Assembly (NCBI RefSeq): GCF_001310225.1
Contig: NZ_CP012898.1
Coordinates: 3,038,001-3,102,000, forward strand
DNA: 64,000 nucleotides
DNA from: Pseudalgibacter alginicilyticus
GTDB taxonomy: Bacteria > Bacteroidota > Bacteroidia > Flavobacteriales > Flavobacteriaceae
Direction: 5' to 3'
In this document: in pieces, positions 45,348 to 55,430 of the stretch
How the letters are laid out: every line of letters begins with the position of its first letter
How positions within the stretch are numbered: the first letter of the stretch is position 1
Made by a program: the position numbers and the translations under genes
The notes under the pieces: generated by a model
The model's database searches: none
What the model saw: the letters and a program-made list of their open reading frames with translations, nothing else
What the model was told of the DNA's origin: nothing

Positions 45348-45836
45348 ATGAAACAAATTTACGTTTTTAGCTTATTTTTAGTGTTTACCTCTTGTGAGTA
45401 TTTTGGTGAGTATTTTAATGTAAAAAAAACATCTTCTGAAACTATATTAAATGAGGAGTTGCAAACATTTAATTGGAAAGAAATTGATGCTTATCCTACG
45501 TTTTCTTCCTGTGATTCATCTGTAACTAAAATGGAAAGCGAACGGTGTTTTGAGCGAACTTTAACTTCGCATATTACCAATTATTTACAGAAAGAAATTA
45601 TTGTGGTAACTCAAGATGTTAACGATACTATACTATTAGATTTTCAAGTATCTGAAGCGGGCGTATTGTCTTTATTGAATTCAAAGATAGATTCCATTAC
45701 ACTAAAAGAAATACCCAATATAGAGAAGCTTTTGGTTTTAAGTTTAGATTCCTTGCCAAAAGTGTTTCCCGCTATTAAACGTGGGCAGCAAGTAAAAACA
45801 CAGTTTAAATTGCCTGTAATTATTACAGTGAATTAA
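45348..45836 (+). CDS. Lipoprotein with TonB-C-like domain
   Basis: This 162-residue lipoprotein (LVFTSC, Cys16) has a middle part, YPTFSSCDSSVTKMESERCFERTLTSHI, that follows the Cys-spaced pattern common in flavobacterial energy-transducer TonB proteins. The C-terminal half (LLDFQVSEAGVLSLL to FKLPVIITV) also fits the TonB C-terminal fold. It is not a full TonB because it lacks the membrane anchor and Pro-rich linker. Role unknown. Confidence 0.6.
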   Translation: MKQIYVFSLFLVFTSCEYFGEYFNVKKTSSETILNEELQTFNWKEIDAYPTFSSCDSSVTKMESERCFERTLTSHITNYLQKEIIVVTQDVNDTILLDFQVSEAGVLSLLNSKIDSITLKEIPNIEKLLVLSLDSLPKVFPAIKRGQQVKTQFKLPVIITVN

Positions 45837-45878
45837 GGGGTGTTTGAACATTGAGAAATTAGAAAAGAATCTAATATT

Positions 45879-47018
45879 TTATTTTTTAAAATATCTTCCT
45901 TTCCATTTATAGCTTTTGAAAGTAGATAAAAAAACTACATAGACACTAAAGAATGGATATAAAATAAAAGCGACTAAAAAGCTTCTTAAAATTGCTTTTT
46001 GATTAAAAAAATCGGCAGTCTTGTAAATTAAAATAAAATCAATATTTAATTTAATGACTAAAACGTATAGTAATATGTTTGGAGACATACTACTCAAAAT
46101 GGAAAGAAGTAGCAATGTAATTACAAGGGCATTTGCTAATAAAACAATAGCGCCAGTAAGTTTTCCAAACCAATTATTATAACTACTTGTTTTGGCGGCC
46201 CACCTAAGTCGTTGAGAGATTAAATCTTTATATGAAAGTTGAGGTTTTGTGGTAACTATTGCTTGTGAGCATTTTAAATATTCTATGTTTTTTGAGTGCT
46301 TTATGGTAGCTTTTTCAAGAAAAAAAATATCATCGCCACTCGCTATATGTGTGTTGCCTTCAAAACCATTTAATTCATTAAATAATCTTTTTTGATAGGC
46401 AAAATTAGCGCCATTACATAAAAAAGGTTTTCTAATCCCAAAACCACCAATTGTTGCGCCTTGTAAACTCAAGAGATCTGCTAATTGGAATCGACTTAAA
46501 AAAGAATTTGTTTTAGTATAAATAATAGGTGCTGCAATGCATTTAGCATTTGTTTTTTGAATGAATTGGTCAAAACTGTTCAACCAAAACTTTGGTAAAA
46601 CACAATCAGCATCGCTGGTAATAATCCACTCGTATTTTATTTGTTTAATGGCCGTAGTTATGGCGTCTTTTTTAGGTGAATTTGTTTTGCGTTCATTTTG
46701 AATAACTCTTATGTCAAGTTGAATATGTTTAACTTGTTTTATATTTAGAATTTTCTGTATTGATTCTTTTGAACCATCCTTAGAGTGGTCATCCACCAAA
46801 ATAATTTCATAAAGTTGATTTGGATATTCTAAAGCAAAAATAGAATTTAATAATTCGGGTAAATTTTCAACTTCATTTCTAAAAGGAATAATAATTGAAA
46901 ATTTTGTTTTAGCTGGAATATTTTGCAATTTAAAACGCTTTACTTTGTTAAAACCATAAACAAAACTACCAATTAAAAAAAGGTAGGCTAAGGATATGCA
47001 AATGCTAATTGGAATCAT
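45879..47018 (-). CDS. Family 2 glycosyltransferase, membrane-anchored
   Basis: This 379-residue protein has an N-terminal membrane helix (residues 2-22) and a GT2 catalytic domain: FSIIIPFRNEVENLPELLNS, the Asp pair LVDDHSKDGS, SDADCVLP (DxD) and later a QRLRW motif. Two or three helices near the C-terminus anchor it. It probably acts on a lipid or surface glycan. The 4-bp overlap with the upstream gene indicates coupled expression. Confidence 0.9.
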   Translation of the reverse strand: MIPISICISLAYLFLIGSFVYGFNKVKRFKLQNIPAKTKFSIIIPFRNEVENLPELLNSIFALEYPNQLYEIILVDDHSKDGSKESIQKILNIKQVKHIQLDIRVIQNERKTNSPKKDAITTAIKQIKYEWIITSDADCVLPKFWLNSFDQFIQKTNAKCIAAPIIYTKTNSFLSRFQLADLLSLQGATIGGFGIRKPFLCNGANFAYQKRLFNELNGFEGNTHIASGDDIFFLEKATIKHSKNIEYLKCSQAIVTTKPQLSYKDLISQRLRWAAKTSSYNNWFGKLTGAIVLLANALVITLLLLSILSSMSPNILLYVLVIKLNIDFILIYKTADFFNQKAILRSFLVAFILYPFFSVYVVFLSTFKSYKWKGRYFKK

Positions 47019-47986
47019 ACTTGAACGGGTGTTTTAGGGAAATTAAAACGAAGTACATAATAACTCCCAAGAAAGCTGGGTAGTACAAAATTGAAAAGCC
47101 ACATAATTGTAACAATTGCCAAAACGGTGACTTCATTTATCTCAAGAAAACTAAACAAATAAACAGCTACACTACCTTTTATTGCTATATCAAGAATAGA
47201 AATAGTGGGCACAATGGAAGCTAATAAATACATGGAAGTAATAGTTTTAAAAGCATTTAAATACCCCACTTCTGTTCCGAAAATAGTCAATAAAAGATAA
47301 AATTGAAATGAAAAAATAAGATAGCGTAATAATGAAAAAATAAATCCGTAAAAAATAATTTTTTTAGGAAAATGGCTTAAAAAATCTATGATTTTTTTAA
47401 ATAGAATGGCTTTGGTTTTTGAAACATTTTTACGAATTAGAAAAAACATTATAACTAATATTAATAAGCCAGAAATTAAACCATAAATAAAGTTACTGTA
47501 ATTAATATCAATTGAATACTCTTTAATAAAAAAATACAAGCCTATAGTTCCAAGGATAGCAGTTATACTCATTTGTAGACCATTAGAAAGTAAGTTTGCT
47601 AATAGTATTTGCTTTCTTAATCCTTTAGTGTAAAAAATGGCTTTTGCTCCGTATTCACCAATTCTGTTGGGGGTGAATAAAGAGGCTGTAAAAGAACCCA
47701 AACTTTGTTTGGTTGCATTTTTAAAATTAATTTTTATAATAGGACTCACTAATTTTTGCCATTTTGTGATTTCAAAAAACCAATTAAAAAAGGTTAAAAT
47801 GAGAAGAAATAAGATATTTTTCAGAGAAAAAAAATGGTTTTTTGACGAAAATTGAATAAAGTTATTAATATTGAAACTGCTGTTATTCACCAATTTGTAG
47901 TAAATAAAATAAAACGCTATAAGTACAATACTTAATTTAATGAGTACAAAAAAGAATTGTTTAGTTTTGTATGGTCGCGTATTCAT
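47015..47986 (-). CDS. Lysylphosphatidylglycerol synthase/UPF0104-like membrane protein
   Basis: This 323-residue protein has about seven to eight transmembrane helices and resembles the UPF0104/LPG synthase transmembrane region. The conserved stretch SLGSFTASLFTPNRIGEYGAKAIFYTKG is typical of the family, which is seen beside GT2 genes and thought to move or flip a lipid-linked substrate. Overlaps the GT2 start. Confidence 0.8.
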   Translation of the reverse strand: MNTRPYKTKQFFFVLIKLSIVLIAFYFIYYKLVNNSSFNINNFIQFSSKNHFFSLKNILFLLILTFFNWFFEITKWQKLVSPIIKINFKNATKQSLGSFTASLFTPNRIGEYGAKAIFYTKGLRKQILLANLLSNGLQMSITAILGTIGLYFFIKEYSIDINYSNFIYGLISGLLILVIMFFLIRKNVSKTKAILFKKIIDFLSHFPKKIIFYGFIFSLLRYLIFSFQFYLLLTIFGTEVGYLNAFKTITSMYLLASIVPTISILDIAIKGSVAVYLFSFLEINEVTVLAIVTIMWLFNFVLPSFLGSYYVLRFNFPKTPVQV

Positions 47987-48018
47987 AATAAAGCCCGCAA
48001 ATTAAACAATATTAATAA

Positions 48019-48657
48019 ATGACCTCAAATTTTAAATTGATTAGTAATTTTACTCTTGTTTTAGCACTGTGTTTTTTGAGTTTGTTAGGTTTTTCTCAAA
48101 ATGATACGAGTAAATTTAAGGCACAGTTTGCTTTAGGAGTAAATAACCCGTCGCCTTCTGGGTTTGTAAATGATTTTGAAGCGAAATTAATAAATTTCCC
48201 GAGTATTAATTTAGGGTTACAATATATGCTCAAGTCACCTTTAGGGCTAAAGTTAGATTTTGGATATAATCGATTTTCTAATTTGAATGATACACCAGAC
48301 TTTAAGGTCAATTACACGCGCATCAATGCTCAGTTGGTATATGATACTTATGGTTTGTTTGGTGTTTTGCCTCAGCAAATGGGGGTTTTTGTACATGCTG
48401 GTCCTGGATTTTCAATAATAAAACCACTTGGGAATTATCCAAATAATAATATTTCATTTTTAAATACTATGGTAGGCATGGAGTTTCATTATGCAATTTC
48501 AGATACGTTTTCAGTATTTTTAGATGGTTCATATATCTTAGGTTTTAGTAATGATTTTAACCCTGTTTCTGATGGTTTTGGGTCATTTAATGGAAATCTT
48601 TTAACTATAAGCATTGGTGCATCAATTTCGCTCAGTGGTTGTTATTATTGTAATTAA
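48019..48657 (+). CDS. Outer membrane beta-barrel protein
   Basis: This 212-residue protein has a signal peptide (ending GFSQN) and alternating hydrophobic strands, with repeated aromatic ends ([24 protein letters not shown]), as in OmpA/OmpW-type porin-like barrels. It overlaps ruvC by one base. Function unknown. Confidence 0.75.
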   Translation: MTSNFKLISNFTLVLALCFLSLLGFSQNDTSKFKAQFALGVNNPSPSGFVNDFEAKLINFPSINLGLQYMLKSPLGLKLDFGYNRFSNLNDTPDFKVNYTRINAQLVYDTYGLFGVLPQQMGVFVHAGPGFSIIKPLGNYPNNNISFLNTMVGMEFHYAISDTFSVFLDGSYILGFSNDFNPVSDGFGSFNGNLLTISIGASISLSGCYYCN

Positions 48658-49211
48658 TGACAAAGGAAAAAATTATATTAGGCATAGATCCAGGTACAAC
48701 CATTATGGGGTTTGGACTTATAAAAGTGGTGGGGAAAACTATGCAGTTTGTGCAGTTAAATGAGTTGGACTTAAAAAAATACGATGATCACTATTTAAAA
48801 TTGAAACTTATTTTTGAGCGTACCATAGAATTAATTGATACACATCATCCGGATGAAATTGCCATTGAAGCTCCTTTTTTTGGTAAAAATGTACAAAGTA
48901 TGTTAAAATTAGGGCGTGCTCAAGGTGTTGCTATGGCCGCAGGTTTGAGTAGAGAAATACCCATTACGGAATATCTGCCTAAAAAAATAAAAATGGCTAT
49001 AACAGGAAATGGAAATGCTAGTAAAGAGCAAGTAGCAAAAATGCTTCAGGGTTTGTTAGGGTTAAAAACTTTGCCTAAAAATTTGGATGCTACAGATGGG
49101 TTAGCAGCAGCAGTATGTCATTTTTATAATTCAGGAAGAGTTTCTGTAGGAAAAAGCTATTCTGGTTGGGATGCTTTTGTAAAGCAGAATGAAAGCCGCA
49201 TTAAAAAATAA
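48657..49211 (+). CDS. ruvC: Crossover junction endodeoxyribonuclease RuvC
   Basis: This 184-residue protein has the RNase H-like core with the first catalytic Asp in [13 protein letters not shown], Glu in [11 protein letters not shown] and Asp in [14 protein letters not shown]. It resolves Holliday junctions as a dimer. It overlaps the next gene (hemW) by one base. Confidence 0.95.
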   Translation: MTKEKIILGIDPGTTIMGFGLIKVVGKTMQFVQLNELDLKKYDDHYLKLKLIFERTIELIDTHHPDEIAIEAPFFGKNVQSMLKLGRAQGVAMAAGLSREIPITEYLPKKIKMAITGNGNASKEQVAKMLQGLLGLKTLPKNLDATDGLAAAVCHFYNSGRVSVGKSYSGWDAFVKQNESRIKK

Positions 49212-50395
49212 TGGCAGGCATTTACATCCATATTCCATTTTGCAAGCAAGCATGTTTTTATTGCGATTTTCATTTTTCAACGTCATTAAAGAAGAAAGAC
49301 ACCCTTATTCAGTCTTTAGTAAAAGAATTGGAATTAAGACAAAACGAACTTCAAAATCAAATAGTTGAAAGCATATATTTTGGAGGAGGTACACCGTCGT
49401 TATTGTCTATTGATGAGCTACAACTGTTGATTGGTAGCATTTATAAATATTATAAAGTTTCAGAAAATCCAGAAATAACTTTGGAAGCTAATCCAGATGA
49501 TTTATCTGAAAATAAAATGATTCAACTATCTAAAAGTCCCATAAATAGGCTTAGTATTGGAATTCAATCTTTTTTTGAAGATGATTTAAAGAGTATGAAT
49601 CGTGCTCATAATGCTGAAGAAGCAATAAACTGTTTGTCTTTTGCGACTCGTTTTTTTGATAATATTACTATTGACCTTATTTATGGTATTCCTAATATGA
49701 GTTTAGAGAAATGGCAAGAAAATTTAGAAAAGGCCTTTAGTTTTGGCGTGAATCATGTTTCAAGTTATGCTTTAACGGTTGAGCCAAAAACGGCATTAGA
49801 TACGTTTATAAAAAAAGGGAATTACCCGCCAATTGATGAAAATTTAGCGCTGCAACATTTTAATCATTTAATAGAAAAAACAAAAGGGCAAGGTTTTGTG
49901 CATTACGAAATTTCGAATTTTGGAAAACCAAATTTTTTTTCAAAACATAATACTAGCTATTGGCAAGGAAAACCATATTTAGGCATCGGACCTTCTGCAC
50001 ATTCATTTTTTGAAAACCAACGCAGTTGGAACGTGTCAAACAATTCAAAATACATTCAGTCTATTCAAAAGAGTAAGTTGCCAAATACCATTGAAATTTT
50101 GTCCAAACAAGATCAATATAATGAGTATATCATGACGGGACTAAGAACTATCTGGGGAGTTTCTTTAAATAAAGTTGAACATGATTTTGGAGCAGATATT
50201 CTTCAGCATTTAAAGACATCTTCAGAAAAATTTATAAATCAAAGTTTACTTGTCATTGTATATGAAACGGAAAAGCCTGTTCAAGATGAAATATTTACTT
50301 CTGAGCAAGTGCCTTTTAATGACGTTGTATTAAAAATTACTCAAAAAGGAAAGTTTTTAGTTGATGGAATTGCATCAGAACTATTTATGATTTGA
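49211..50395 (+). CDS. hemW: Radical SAM heme chaperone/oxygen-independent coproporphyrinogen oxidase-like HemW
   Basis: This 394-residue radical SAM protein has the Cx3Cx2C cluster motif CKQACFYC near the N-terminus. Other segments are ESIYFGGGTPSLLS (Gly-rich SAM motif), TLEANPDDL and LSIGIQSF. Its length and the absence of a fourth upstream Cys suit HemW better than HemN. It likely delivers heme to respiratory proteins. Confidence 0.88.
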   Translation: MAGIYIHIPFCKQACFYCDFHFSTSLKKKDTLIQSLVKELELRQNELQNQIVESIYFGGGTPSLLSIDELQLLIGSIYKYYKVSENPEITLEANPDDLSENKMIQLSKSPINRLSIGIQSFFEDDLKSMNRAHNAEEAINCLSFATRFFDNITIDLIYGIPNMSLEKWQENLEKAFSFGVNHVSSYALTVEPKTALDTFIKKGNYPPIDENLALQHFNHLIEKTKGQGFVHYEISNFGKPNFFSKHNTSYWQGKPYLGIGPSAHSFFENQRSWNVSNNSKYIQSIQKSKLPNTIEILSKQDQYNEYIMTGLRTIWGVSLNKVEHDFGADILQHLKTSSEKFINQSLLVIVYETEKPVQDEIFTSEQVPFNDVVLKITQKGKFLVDGIASELFMI

Positions 50396-50407
50396 TTATC
50401 TTTGGGG

Positions 50408-51157
50408 ATGATTGCAACTATACAATACAACTCCAGAAAACTTCAAATAGATTTATCAGAACCTTTAGATATTTCTATTCCAATAAAGGCTTCAAAAAGC
50501 AATGTAAATGCATGGAACCTTAATCCTCCTAAAATAGAGCCGGTAAAATATAAAGAGTGGATTGCTAACGTAAATGAGGGTGCTTGCGTAAATTCCAATA
50601 ATATTTCTTTTAATCCACACGCACACGGAACCCATACCGAATGTGTTGGACATATTACGGAAAAATCGTATTCTATTAATCAAAATTTAAAAAGGTTTTT
50701 CTTTTTAGCAGAAGTTATAACTGTAGCACCTGAAACATTAAAAGGTGATAAAGTTATTTCAAGGAAACAATTGCAATTTGCAATTGGGAATAAAAAAAGA
50801 GATGCCATTATTATTAGAACCATTCCTAATACAATTGAAAAGTTAACTAAGCAGTATTCTAATACCAATTGGCCTTATTTATTACCAGATGCTGTGGAAT
50901 TGTTGGTTTCAAAAGGAGTAAAGCATCTGTTGTTAGATACCCCAAGTATTGATAAAGAAAAAGATGAATGTGAACTTTTAGGTCATAATGCTTTTTGGAA
51001 TACTAAAGGAAAATTAAGATTAGATTCTACAATTACAGAGTTTGTTTTCGTGCCTAATTTGGTTGAAGATGGCGAGTATTTTTTGAATCTACAAATAGCT
51101 CCATTTGAAAATGATGCTTCGCCAAGTAAACCTATTCTGTATAAAATAAAGGAATGA
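50408..51157 (+). CDS. Cyclase family protein (kynurenine formamidase-like)
   Basis: This protein of 249 residues starts from ATG 50408, preferred over an in-frame TTG at 50402. It is a metal-dependent hydrolase of the cyclase/KynB family, with the metal ligands in NPHAHGTHTECVGHI. The fold also shows LLDTPSIDKEKDECELLGHN. The substrate is not known; no tryptophan catabolism gene is nearby. It overlaps DUF4260 by 4 bp. Confidence 0.88.
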   Translation: MIATIQYNSRKLQIDLSEPLDISIPIKASKSNVNAWNLNPPKIEPVKYKEWIANVNEGACVNSNNISFNPHAHGTHTECVGHITEKSYSINQNLKRFFFLAEVITVAPETLKGDKVISRKQLQFAIGNKKRDAIIIRTIPNTIEKLTKQYSNTNWPYLLPDAVELLVSKGVKHLLLDTPSIDKEKDECELLGHNAFWNTKGKLRLDSTITEFVFVPNLVEDGEYFLNLQIAPFENDASPSKPILYKIKE

Positions 51158-51507
51158 TGAAAGCGTTTTTAAAAATAGAAGAATTATTTATGTTTCTTTT
51201 AGGTATTTTCATGTTTAACCAATTAGAATATAGTTGGTGGTGGTTTTTAGTTTTAATATTAATGCCAGATATTGGGATGCTTGGTTACGTAATAAACACT
51301 AAAATAGGAGCTATAACATATAATTTTTTTCATCATAGAGCTATTGCTATTTTAATTTATTTTGTAGGTGTTTGTTTTCAAAACGGTATGGTGCAATTAG
51401 TGGGGATTATCCTGTTTTCTCATGCATCGTTAGATAGAATTTTTGGTTACGGTTTAAAATATACTGATGCCTTCAAACATACTCATTTGGATGATTTAGA
51501 GAACTAA
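51154..51507 (+). CDS. DUF4260 family membrane protein
   Basis: This 117-residue protein has several membrane helices and the family segments LMPDIGMLGYVINTKIGAITYNFFHH and HASLDRIFGYGLKYTDAFKHTHL. Translationally coupled to the cyclase gene (ATGA). Function unknown. Confidence 0.88.
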   Translation: MMKAFLKIEELFMFLLGIFMFNQLEYSWWWFLVLILMPDIGMLGYVINTKIGAITYNFFHHRAIAILIYFVGVCFQNGMVQLVGIILFSHASLDRIFGYGLKYTDAFKHTHLDDLEN

Positions 51508-51521
51508 TTAATTCACTTAAA

Positions 51522-51884
51522 ATGAATATAGAGCAAATTAGAGCATATTGCTTAAGTAAAAAAGGTACTTCAGAAGATTTTCCTTTTGACGAACAAATTT
51601 TAGTATTTAAAGTTTTAGGAAAAATGTTTGCTTTAACTTCTTTAAAAGGCTGGGAAACTAATACGCCATCAATTAATTTAAAAGCAGATCCGGATTATGC
51701 ACAAGAACTTCGTGCAGAATATCCAAGTATACGTCCTGGCTACCATATGAGTAAAAAACATTGGAATACCATTTATATTCATGAAGGGGAAGTGTCTCCA
51801 AAATTTTTGTTCCAATTAATAGATCATTCCTACGATATGGTTGTTAAAGGTTTGCCTAAAAAAACAAGAGATAGTTTAATGTAA
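51522..51884 (+). CDS. MmcQ/YjbR family protein
   Basis: This 120-residue DNA-binding-like protein of the MmcQ/YjbR family has the core KVLGKMFALTSLKGWETNTPSINLKADP and MSKKHWNTIYI. It follows DUF4260 by 14 bp. Its cellular role is unclear. Confidence 0.9.
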   Translation: MNIEQIRAYCLSKKGTSEDFPFDEQILVFKVLGKMFALTSLKGWETNTPSINLKADPDYAQELRAEYPSIRPGYHMSKKHWNTIYIHEGEVSPKFLFQLIDHSYDMVVKGLPKKTRDSLM

Positions 51885-52055
51885 TTTATAAATCATTCAT
51901 TTTGTGTAAGTTGTTGTTTTTTTTGTACCTTACAAATCTCCTCTCTAAAATAGTAATTATATAGCGCAGTAAGTTTTTATATACTTACTTAGCGCCCCAT
52001 AATCTTGAAATAGTATTTAATTTTTAACCATTATACTAATTTAATTTTACAGATT

Positions 52056-52883
52056 ATGAAAAAAAACAATCAATTTTTTGTAACATTCGTGTTGTCACTT
52101 TTGTTATTCAGTAGTACAACTATTTTAGCTCAGGAGGAGCCACAAACTTCAGAGTACATTACCATAACCACGCTCCATTGGAATATGGATATTGAAGATT
52201 TTGATATGGATACTTGGAAATCTGTAGAAAAAGAATATTTAGAAAAAGTAACGGCCAAAAATGAATATATTATGGGGTCGTCATTTTATTTACATGAGTT
52301 TTCTCCTGATAATACAGAGTTAATTTATGTAGGGGTTTATGAGTCTTGGGAAGCTATTGAAAAAGCATCTAAGAGAAATTTAGAGTTAGAAAAGGAAGCA
52401 TGGCCTGATGAAGCCGATAGAAAAGCTTTTTTCAAGAAGCAGACTGCTTATTATTCTCCTAACCATTCTGATGAAATTTATTCAACCATACCTTTAACCA
52501 AACCTATATCTATGGATAATACAAAAGATTTAGTTTGTTATGTGCGAACAAGTCATTTGGCATTTCCAGAAGATGGAGAAGATGGTGAGATTAAAACATT
52601 AATGAATGAAAATTTTGAAAAATTAATAAAAAATAATCCGTTAATAAAGGGGTATTATCTTAATAGACATGCTTGGGGCAAAGATGGTACCGAAATAATG
52701 GAGGCTTTTTATTTAGATTCTATGACAGATTTAGATAAAATGTTTGAAGGGCTTCCAGAGTTGGTAGAGCAAGTTTGGCCAGATGAAGCTGTTCGTAAGG
52801 AAAGAGGAAAAAAGTTTGATAAATATTTTACAGGCGTTCATGGTGATGCTCTTTATAGACTTGTAACTGAGCTCTCAAAATAG
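52056..52883 (+). CDS. Secreted protein with two repeated alpha/beta domains, unknown function
   Basis: This 275-residue protein has a signal peptide (ending STTILAQ). Two segments of about 110 residues resemble each other: the first ends EKEAWPDEADRKAFFKKQTAYYSPNH, the second VEQVWPDEAVRKERGKKFDKYFTGVHGDALY. This looks like a tandem dimeric-barrel-type fold. No family name assigned. Not in an obvious operon. Confidence 0.65.
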   Translation: MKKNNQFFVTFVLSLLLFSSTTILAQEEPQTSEYITITTLHWNMDIEDFDMDTWKSVEKEYLEKVTAKNEYIMGSSFYLHEFSPDNTELIYVGVYESWEAIEKASKRNLELEKEAWPDEADRKAFFKKQTAYYSPNHSDEIYSTIPLTKPISMDNTKDLVCYVRTSHLAFPEDGEDGEIKTLMNENFEKLIKNNPLIKGYYLNRHAWGKDGTEIMEAFYLDSMTDLDKMFEGLPELVEQVWPDEAVRKERGKKFDKYFTGVHGDALYRLVTELSK

Positions 52884-52958
52884 AATTTTAATAGCTTAAA
52901 TCTAATATTTGTGGAAGCTTATATTTTGCTGTATTATTGCAAAATAAAATAACAAAAT

Positions 52959-53537
52959 ATGAGCGTTCTACAAACCCTACAAGACAGAAGCAATAATACT
53001 TGTGAATTATGTACATCCACTGATAATTTAAAGCAATATACCATTCCACCTTCTTTAAATGAAAATGTGGCTAATGATGTATTGGTTTGTGGTACTTGTT
53101 TAAGTCAAATAAATGGCGATTCAGATATGGATGCTAATCATTGGCGTTGTTTAAACGATAGTATGTGGAGCGAACATATTGCAGTACAAATTATGGCTTG
53201 GCGTATGCTACAACGACTGCGTAATGAAGGTTGGCCTAAGGATTTGCTGGATATGATGTATTTAGATGAAGAGGCTATGGCATTGGCAAGGGCAACTGGA
53301 GAGCATGAAGATGAAGCTAATAAAGTGATCCATCGTGATGTCAATGGTGTTATTTTACAAGCAGGAGATTCTGTTGTGTTAATAAAAGATTTAAAAGTAA
53401 AAGGGTCAAGTATGGTTGCAAAACAAGGTACTGCAGTAAGAAATATTCGCTTGGATCATGAAAATGATAAATATATTGAAGGTAAAGTAGGTGCGCAGCA
53501 AATAGTTATTATTACAGACTACGTTAAAAAGATGTAA
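52959..53537 (+). CDS. PhnA domain-containing protein
   Basis: This 192-residue protein has a zinc-ribbon-like N-terminus (CELCTSTDN and VCGTCLSQI), then the PhnA C-terminal domain (VILQAGDSVVLIKDLKVKGSSMVAKQGTAVRNI). Related to the YjdM family despite the name; no phosphonate genes nearby. Longer than the 110-residue version due to a middle helical insert. Function not established. Confidence 0.85.
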   Translation: MSVLQTLQDRSNNTCELCTSTDNLKQYTIPPSLNENVANDVLVCGTCLSQINGDSDMDANHWRCLNDSMWSEHIAVQIMAWRMLQRLRNEGWPKDLLDMMYLDEEAMALARATGEHEDEANKVIHRDVNGVILQAGDSVVLIKDLKVKGSSMVAKQGTAVRNIRLDHENDKYIEGKVGAQQIVIITDYVKKM

Positions 53538-53644
53538 CAATTATGCGTTACCCAAAAGTGAGGTTTGACCTTTATCTTGAAGTCAGTCAAAAGACTATAT
53601 TTTTGCTTTTTATTATTCCAGATTTAAGTTGAAATAAATAAACC

Positions 53645-55234
53645 ATGTTAACAGGAAAAAGTTATATAGGTAGTCAATTATCAAGAAACGAAACTAAAAC
53701 CTTCAAAACCTTCAATCCACAATTGAATGCTGAAAATCCTACTGTTTTTTTTGAAGCGACTTCCAATGAAGTAAATCAGGCAGTACAATTAGCCGCTCAA
53801 GCATTTAAAACATATCGGAATATTTCAGGGTCACAAAAAGCTGCTTTTTTAAATGCTGTTGCAGATGAAATTTTAAAACTAGGAGACATACTTCTCAAAA
53901 TGTATTGTCAGGAATCAGGGTTATCCATTTCGCGTGCAGAAAGTGAACGTGAGAGAACCATTGGTCATTTACGGATGTTTGCTAATCTCGTACAAGAAGG
54001 GTCATGGGTGCAGGCAACTATTGATACATCAGAACCAAGTCGAGTGCCAAATGCTAAACCGGATATTCGAAACATGTTAATGCCATTAGGGCCAGTGGTA
54101 GTTTTTGGAGCCAGCAATTTTCCGTTAGCATATTCTACGGCTGGAGGCGATACCGTTTCGGCGCTGGCAGCTGGGTGCCCAGTCATCGTAAAATCTCATG
54201 CTATGCATGCGGGTACTGGCGAGTTAGTGGCTGCTGCTATCATACAAGCCGTGGAAAAAACAAATATGCCTCATGGGGTGTTTTCAAATCTAAATAGCGG
54301 TGGGATAGAGGTAGGCCAGCAATTGGTTAAACATCCTGAGGTAAAAGCTGTTGGTTTTACAGGAAGTATTACTGGAGGTCGTGCCTTGTACGATTTGGCT
54401 GCTAAACGTGAAGTGCCAATACCCGTTTTTGCCGAAATGGGAAGTATCAATCCTGTTGTTATTTTACCTGAAGCTTTACGGTATAAAAAAGAAGCATTTG
54501 CAAATACGTTAGCTAAATCAATGACAACTGGAACAGGACAATTTTGTACCAATCCAGGTTTAATAATTGGCATTAAAAATGATTTTTTAGATGATTTTAT
54601 TGTCAAGTTGTCAGAAGAGGTTGCTAAAATCTCTCCATCTTGTATGCTACATCCTAATATTAAAGCAGCTTTTAGAAAGGGGAAAAGTAAAGCTTTGGAG
54701 CAAGATGGATTAAGAACAGAAGTGGTTTATACTGATAATGTAAAACCTAACTATGCAAAACAAATGCTGGTTTCTGTGGAGGGACAGTTTTTTTTAAATA
54801 ATAAAATACTGCATGAAGAAGTTTTTGGCCCTTATTCTATAGTGGTGAAATGCAAGGACAAAAACGAAATGGAAATGATTATTTCTAACTTAGAAGGGCA
54901 ACTAACAGGAACAATAATTGCGGAAAATAACGAAATGCAAAATTATATGAGTATTGTAGAGGCACTTCAAAATAGAGTAGGACGCATTATTTTTAATGGA
55001 GTCCCAACAGGGGTTGAGGTTTGTAATGCCATGGTGCACGGTGGGCCTTATCCAGCATCATCAGATAGTAGGTTTACTGCTGTAGGGATAAATGCTATAA
55101 AACGTTGGGTAAGACCTTTTTGTTATCAAAATTGGCCTGATTATTTGTTGCCAGATGCTCTTAAAAATGAAAATCCTCTGGGTCTTTTAAGAGAGGTTGA
55201 TACTAAGCACACGAAGTCTTCTATTTTAGTGTAG
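53645..55234 (+). CDS. Aldehyde dehydrogenase, 2,5-dioxovalerate dehydrogenase-like
   Basis: This 529-residue protein of the alpha-ketoglutarate semialdehyde dehydrogenase group has VVVFGASNFPLAYSTAGGDTVSALAAGCPVIVKSHAMHAGT, a Gly-rich nucleotide site VGFTGSITGGRALYDLAA, Glu in VFAEMGSINPV and the catalytic Cys in GTGQFCTNPG. Such enzymes complete oxidative pentose, uronate or hydroxyproline catabolism by forming 2-oxoglutarate. It lies 14 kb from the pectin locus without an operator, so a link is not supported. Confidence 0.88.
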   Translation: MLTGKSYIGSQLSRNETKTFKTFNPQLNAENPTVFFEATSNEVNQAVQLAAQAFKTYRNISGSQKAAFLNAVADEILKLGDILLKMYCQESGLSISRAESERERTIGHLRMFANLVQEGSWVQATIDTSEPSRVPNAKPDIRNMLMPLGPVVVFGASNFPLAYSTAGGDTVSALAAGCPVIVKSHAMHAGTGELVAAAIIQAVEKTNMPHGVFSNLNSGGIEVGQQLVKHPEVKAVGFTGSITGGRALYDLAAKREVPIPVFAEMGSINPVVILPEALRYKKEAFANTLAKSMTTGTGQFCTNPGLIIGIKNDFLDDFIVKLSEEVAKISPSCMLHPNIKAAFRKGKSKALEQDGLRTEVVYTDNVKPNYAKQMLVSVEGQFFLNNKILHEEVFGPYSIVVKCKDKNEMEMIISNLEGQLTGTIIAENNEMQNYMSIVEALQNRVGRIIFNGVPTGVEVCNAMVHGGPYPASSDSRFTAVGINAIKRWVRPFCYQNWPDYLLPDALKNENPLGLLREVDTKHTKSSILV

Positions 55235-55430
55235 TGTTTAGAATGAGAATAAAAAAACAGTTGTTTTAAGTCGTACATCGGTAAATTTTACACTTTTTTT
55301 TTGTTGAACTAAAAACCATCTCGTTTTGACGAAAAAATAGTACAAATGTAGCTTTTGATAATATATTTACTGTCTAATCAATTGATTAATAGCCCAAATT
55401 TATTGTTAAACGATTAAACTCTATTTTATT

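Noticed and set aside
48265-48280. AATCGATT resembling the pectin operator
   Set aside because: Within the coding sequence of the outer membrane barrel protein, no promoter next to it, only a partial match.
53645-55234. Aldehyde dehydrogenase as part of an oxidative galacturonate pathway
   Set aside because: The locus already encodes the isomerase pathway, and this gene is 14 kb away without the operator.
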